DNA of 64,000 nt from JANQIO01 sp038746745 (GTDB taxonomy: Bacteria; Pseudomonadota; Gammaproteobacteria; Pseudomonadales; Halieaceae), in NCBI GenBank assembly GCA_038746745.1, contig JBCDKJ010000015.1:4813-68812 (forward strand), read 5' to 3'. Shown here one piece after another: positions 62,099-64,000 of this stretch (its first letter is position 1; each line of letters begins with the position of its first letter). Both the position numbers and the translations under genes were made by a program. The notes beneath the pieces are model-generated. The model was given only the letters and a program-made list of their open reading frames with translations. It made no database searches and was not told where the DNA came from.

Positions 62099-63733
62099 AT
62101 GAACGCTGACGCTGCGCGTGTTCCAGCAGGAACGATAGAAGGACTGAAGCAGACCTGGAAGGCCGACATGCTCTCGGGCTTTCTGGTCTTCCTGATCGCA
62201 CTGCCTCTTTGTCTGGCGATATCACTGGCCTGCGGATATCCCGCTATCGCTGGCGTTTTTACGGCGATCATTGGCGGCATCCTGTCGGCCTTCATCAGTA
62301 ACTCAGAACTCACGATTAAAGGGCCCGCCGCCGGGTTGATAGTAGTGGCGCTGGGCTGCGTGACTGAGTTTGGCTTCACCGCGGGCACGGATGTCGCTGC
62401 CGACATACAGGCCTACAGGCTGGCCCTTGGCGTTGGTGTTGCCGCAGGCGTCATCCAAATCCTGTTCGGCGTATTTCGCTGTGGCAAGCTCGGCGAATTC
62501 TTCCCGACGGCGGCCGTGCATGGCATGCTCGCCTCCATCGGCATTCTCGTCATGTCCACTCAGATTCCAATTGTGCTGGGGGTGCAGGCGCAGGGAGCAC
62601 CGCTGGAACGCATTGCTGCCATTCCCTCCTATGTGATGGGCATGAACCCTACCATTGGTTTGATCGGCGGCCTGAGCCTGCTGATCATGTTCAGCTTCCC
62701 GTTTATCAAGAACCCCAGGCTCAAGATTGTGCCAGCACCCATGCTGGTGCTGTTGGTGGCGGTGCCGCTGGGTATCGTCTTTGATATCGGCACAGCCCAA
62801 ACCTATACCTTTGGCGGGCAGGAGCACTCACTGGGGCCGCGTTACCTGGTTGATGTGCCCAACAATATGTTTACCGCCCTGGTATTCCCCGACTTTTCAG
62901 GCGTACTGACCAGCGTCGGCATCAAATACGTGATCATGTTCTGTCTGATCGGCAGTGTGGAGTCGGTGCTTAGTGCGCGCGCCGTAGACCAGATCGACCC
63001 CTATCGCCGCAAGAGCAACCTGGACAAGGACTTACTGGCCGTAGGTATAGGCAATACGGCTGCGGCGTTTGTCGGAGGCCTGCCCATGATTTCAGAGATC
63101 GTGCGCAGCAAGGCCAACATTGATAATGGTGCCCAGACTCGCTTTGCCAATCTATTTCACGGGGTATTTCTGCTGGCCTTTGTGGCGCTGGTGCCAGCGC
63201 TTATCGATCAGATTCCGCTGGCAGCACTGGCGGCAATGCTGGTGTTTACCGGATTTCGTCTTGCCGCGCCGGCTGAGTTTTTGCACATGTATCACGTGGG
63301 CAAGGAACAGTTGATCGTTTTTATCGCTACGATTCTCGGCGTGCTGGCCACCGACTTATTGGTGGGCATCGGCATCGGCATCGTGGTGAAAGCGATTGTG
63401 AACGTGATCAACGGCGCGCCACCCATGTCTCTATTCAAGCCTAGCATTTCGATTAGTACTGATAGCGAAGGCGATAGCGTCACCATCACCGTGAAGAACT
63501 CCGCCGTGTTCAGCACCTGGATTGCGCTGCGCGGAAAGATTGTTGAACAGACCGCTGCCAGGGTGATCGTCAACCTTACTGACGCGCGCCTGGTGGACCA
63601 CACCGTCATGTCAGGGCTTAGCTATCTGCAAACCGAGTTCCAGGAGAATCATCGCGAACTCGTGATTGCAGGTATTGAGCAGCACCAGCCGCTGTCTGAT
63701 CACGAACTCGCTGCACGCAAGCTGGCCGCCTGA
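62099..63733 (+). CDS. SulP-family anion transporter with STAS domain
   Basis: A 544-residue inorganic anion transporter. The conserved opening KADMLSGFLVFLIALPLCLAISLACGYPAIAGVFTAIIGGILSAF and NSELTIKGPAAGLIVVALG are the SulP transport domain. About twelve hydrophobic helices end near 430. Residues about 445-540 are a short STAS domain. No carbonic anhydrase is fused. Bicarbonate (BicA-like), sulfate or another anion are all possible by family, but the dabA start 3 bp after the stop argues for inorganic carbon. Strong ribosome site. Confidence 0.93.
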   Translation: MNADAARVPAGTIEGLKQTWKADMLSGFLVFLIALPLCLAISLACGYPAIAGVFTAIIGGILSAFISNSELTIKGPAAGLIVVALGCVTEFGFTAGTDVAADIQAYRLALGVGVAAGVIQILFGVFRCGKLGEFFPTAAVHGMLASIGILVMSTQIPIVLGVQAQGAPLERIAAIPSYVMGMNPTIGLIGGLSLLIMFSFPFIKNPRLKIVPAPMLVLLVAVPLGIVFDIGTAQTYTFGGQEHSLGPRYLVDVPNNMFTALVFPDFSGVLTSVGIKYVIMFCLIGSVESVLSARAVDQIDPYRRKSNLDKDLLAVGIGNTAAAFVGGLPMISEIVRSKANIDNGAQTRFANLFHGVFLLAFVALVPALIDQIPLAALAAMLVFTGFRLAAPAEFLHMYHVGKEQLIVFIATILGVLATDLLVGIGIGIVVKAIVNVINGAPPMSLFKPSISISTDSEGDSVTITVKNSAVFSTWIALRGKIVEQTAARVIVNLTDARLVDHTVMSGLSYLQTEFQENHRELVIAGIEQHQPLSDHELAARKLAA

Positions 63734-63736
63734 TTA

Positions 63737-64000
63737 ATGAATGTCGCGCCGCTGCATGAACTGATCGAAGACGCCGTACAGCCGGTATCGCAGTTTTGGC
63801 CAATGAAGGGCTTTGTGTCACACAACCCTCTACAGGGCCTTGAGCACCTGCCCTTTGATCAGGCCTTCCGGGAAGCGGAACATCTATTTGGCGCCAGCGG
63901 TTATCTACCGCTAGCAGAGTACCGAGCGCTGTATAAAAGCGGCCGCATTCCCGAGGCCTGCGTAGACAATGCGCTGGCACGCCTTTTACCTACCGACGCC
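63737..64000 (+). CDS. dabA: Inorganic carbon transporter subunit DabA (DUF2309/UPF0753), partial
   Basis: The first 88 codons of a gene that runs off the right edge. The reading VSQFWPMKGFVSHNPLQGLEHLPFDQAFREAEHLFG and the block SGYLPLAEYRALY are the family N-terminus of DabA, the soluble zinc-binding carbonic-anhydrase-like subunit that traps CO2 as bicarbonate. Its partner is normally DabB, a NuoL-like proton channel, not SulP. The start is ATG 63737, 3 bp after the SulP stop. The catalytic zinc residues lie outside the window. Confidence 0.9.
   Translation, partial: MNVAPLHELIEDAVQPVSQFWPMKGFVSHNPLQGLEHLPFDQAFREAEHLFGASGYLPLAEYRALYKSGRIPEACVDNALARLLPTDA

Noticed and set aside
1..64000. 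tRNA, rRNA, CRISPR array, transposase or phage genes
   Set aside because: None was found by reading either strand; direct repeats of array type and typical transposase motifs are absent.

Overview
The window looks like about 64 kb of chromosome from a GC-rich gammaproteobacterium, probably marine. My guess is a member of the Halieaceae or Spongiibacteraceae, but this rests on gene content and general style, not on a marker gene. Genes are tightly packed with many ATGA/GTGA overlaps. I saw no rRNA, tRNA, CRISPR array, insertion sequence or prophage.

Layout. 1-1133: the start of a membrane signalling protein and a NicO/UreH-like permease that probably carries nickel. 1339-15076: an apparently complete uptake [NiFe]-hydrogenase operon on the plus strand (hupSLCDFGH, a fused hupIJ, hupK, hypABFCDE). 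The small subunit has all six proximal-cluster cysteines, which marks an oxygen-tolerant group 1d enzyme. 15204-28000: accessory lipid, steroid or CoA-type metabolism (family III CoA transferase, thioesterase, SDR, patatin, KstD-like flavoprotein), with a four-gene minus-strand operon in the middle encoding a degenerate GGDEF protein, a DUF1080 protein and an RND pump. 28340-33830: a secreted S8 protease lipoprotein overlapping a TPR-sulfotransferase. 33948-41868: an unknown protein behind a strong Fur-box match, an alanine/sodium symporter, purC, two unknown lipoproteins and a GGDEF-EAL protein. 41881-46218: msrA, YjbQ, a secreted nuclease-family protein, small DUF proteins, a solitary HicB-like protein and an MFS transporter. 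46237-50920: the last three steps of a meta-cleavage pathway (hydratase, acetaldehyde dehydrogenase, aldolase), a nitronate monooxygenase and a divergent PadR regulator with two palindromic sites between them. 51564-53039: an RNase J-like protein carrying a 15-bp minisatellite. 53225-57178: haem uptake (hmuTUV) divergent from hutX and hugZ, with a Fur box between. 57175-60350: a beta-propeller protein and a 7TM-DISM diguanylate cyclase. 60442-64000: an NhaC-type antiporter, then a SulP transporter 3 bp upstream of a dabA gene that runs off the window.

How it fits together. The hydrogenase would feed electrons from H2 into the quinone pool through its cytochrome b, and the divergent permease could supply its nickel. 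The SulP-DabA pair points to concentrating inorganic carbon. Together with the ring-cleavage enzymes and KstD homologue, this suggests a flexible heterotroph that can gain energy from H2 and perhaps fix or supplement CO2. RuBisCO is not in the window, so autotrophy is not shown. Iron has its own regulon here: two candidate Fur boxes, one at the haem genes and one ahead of an unknown protein.
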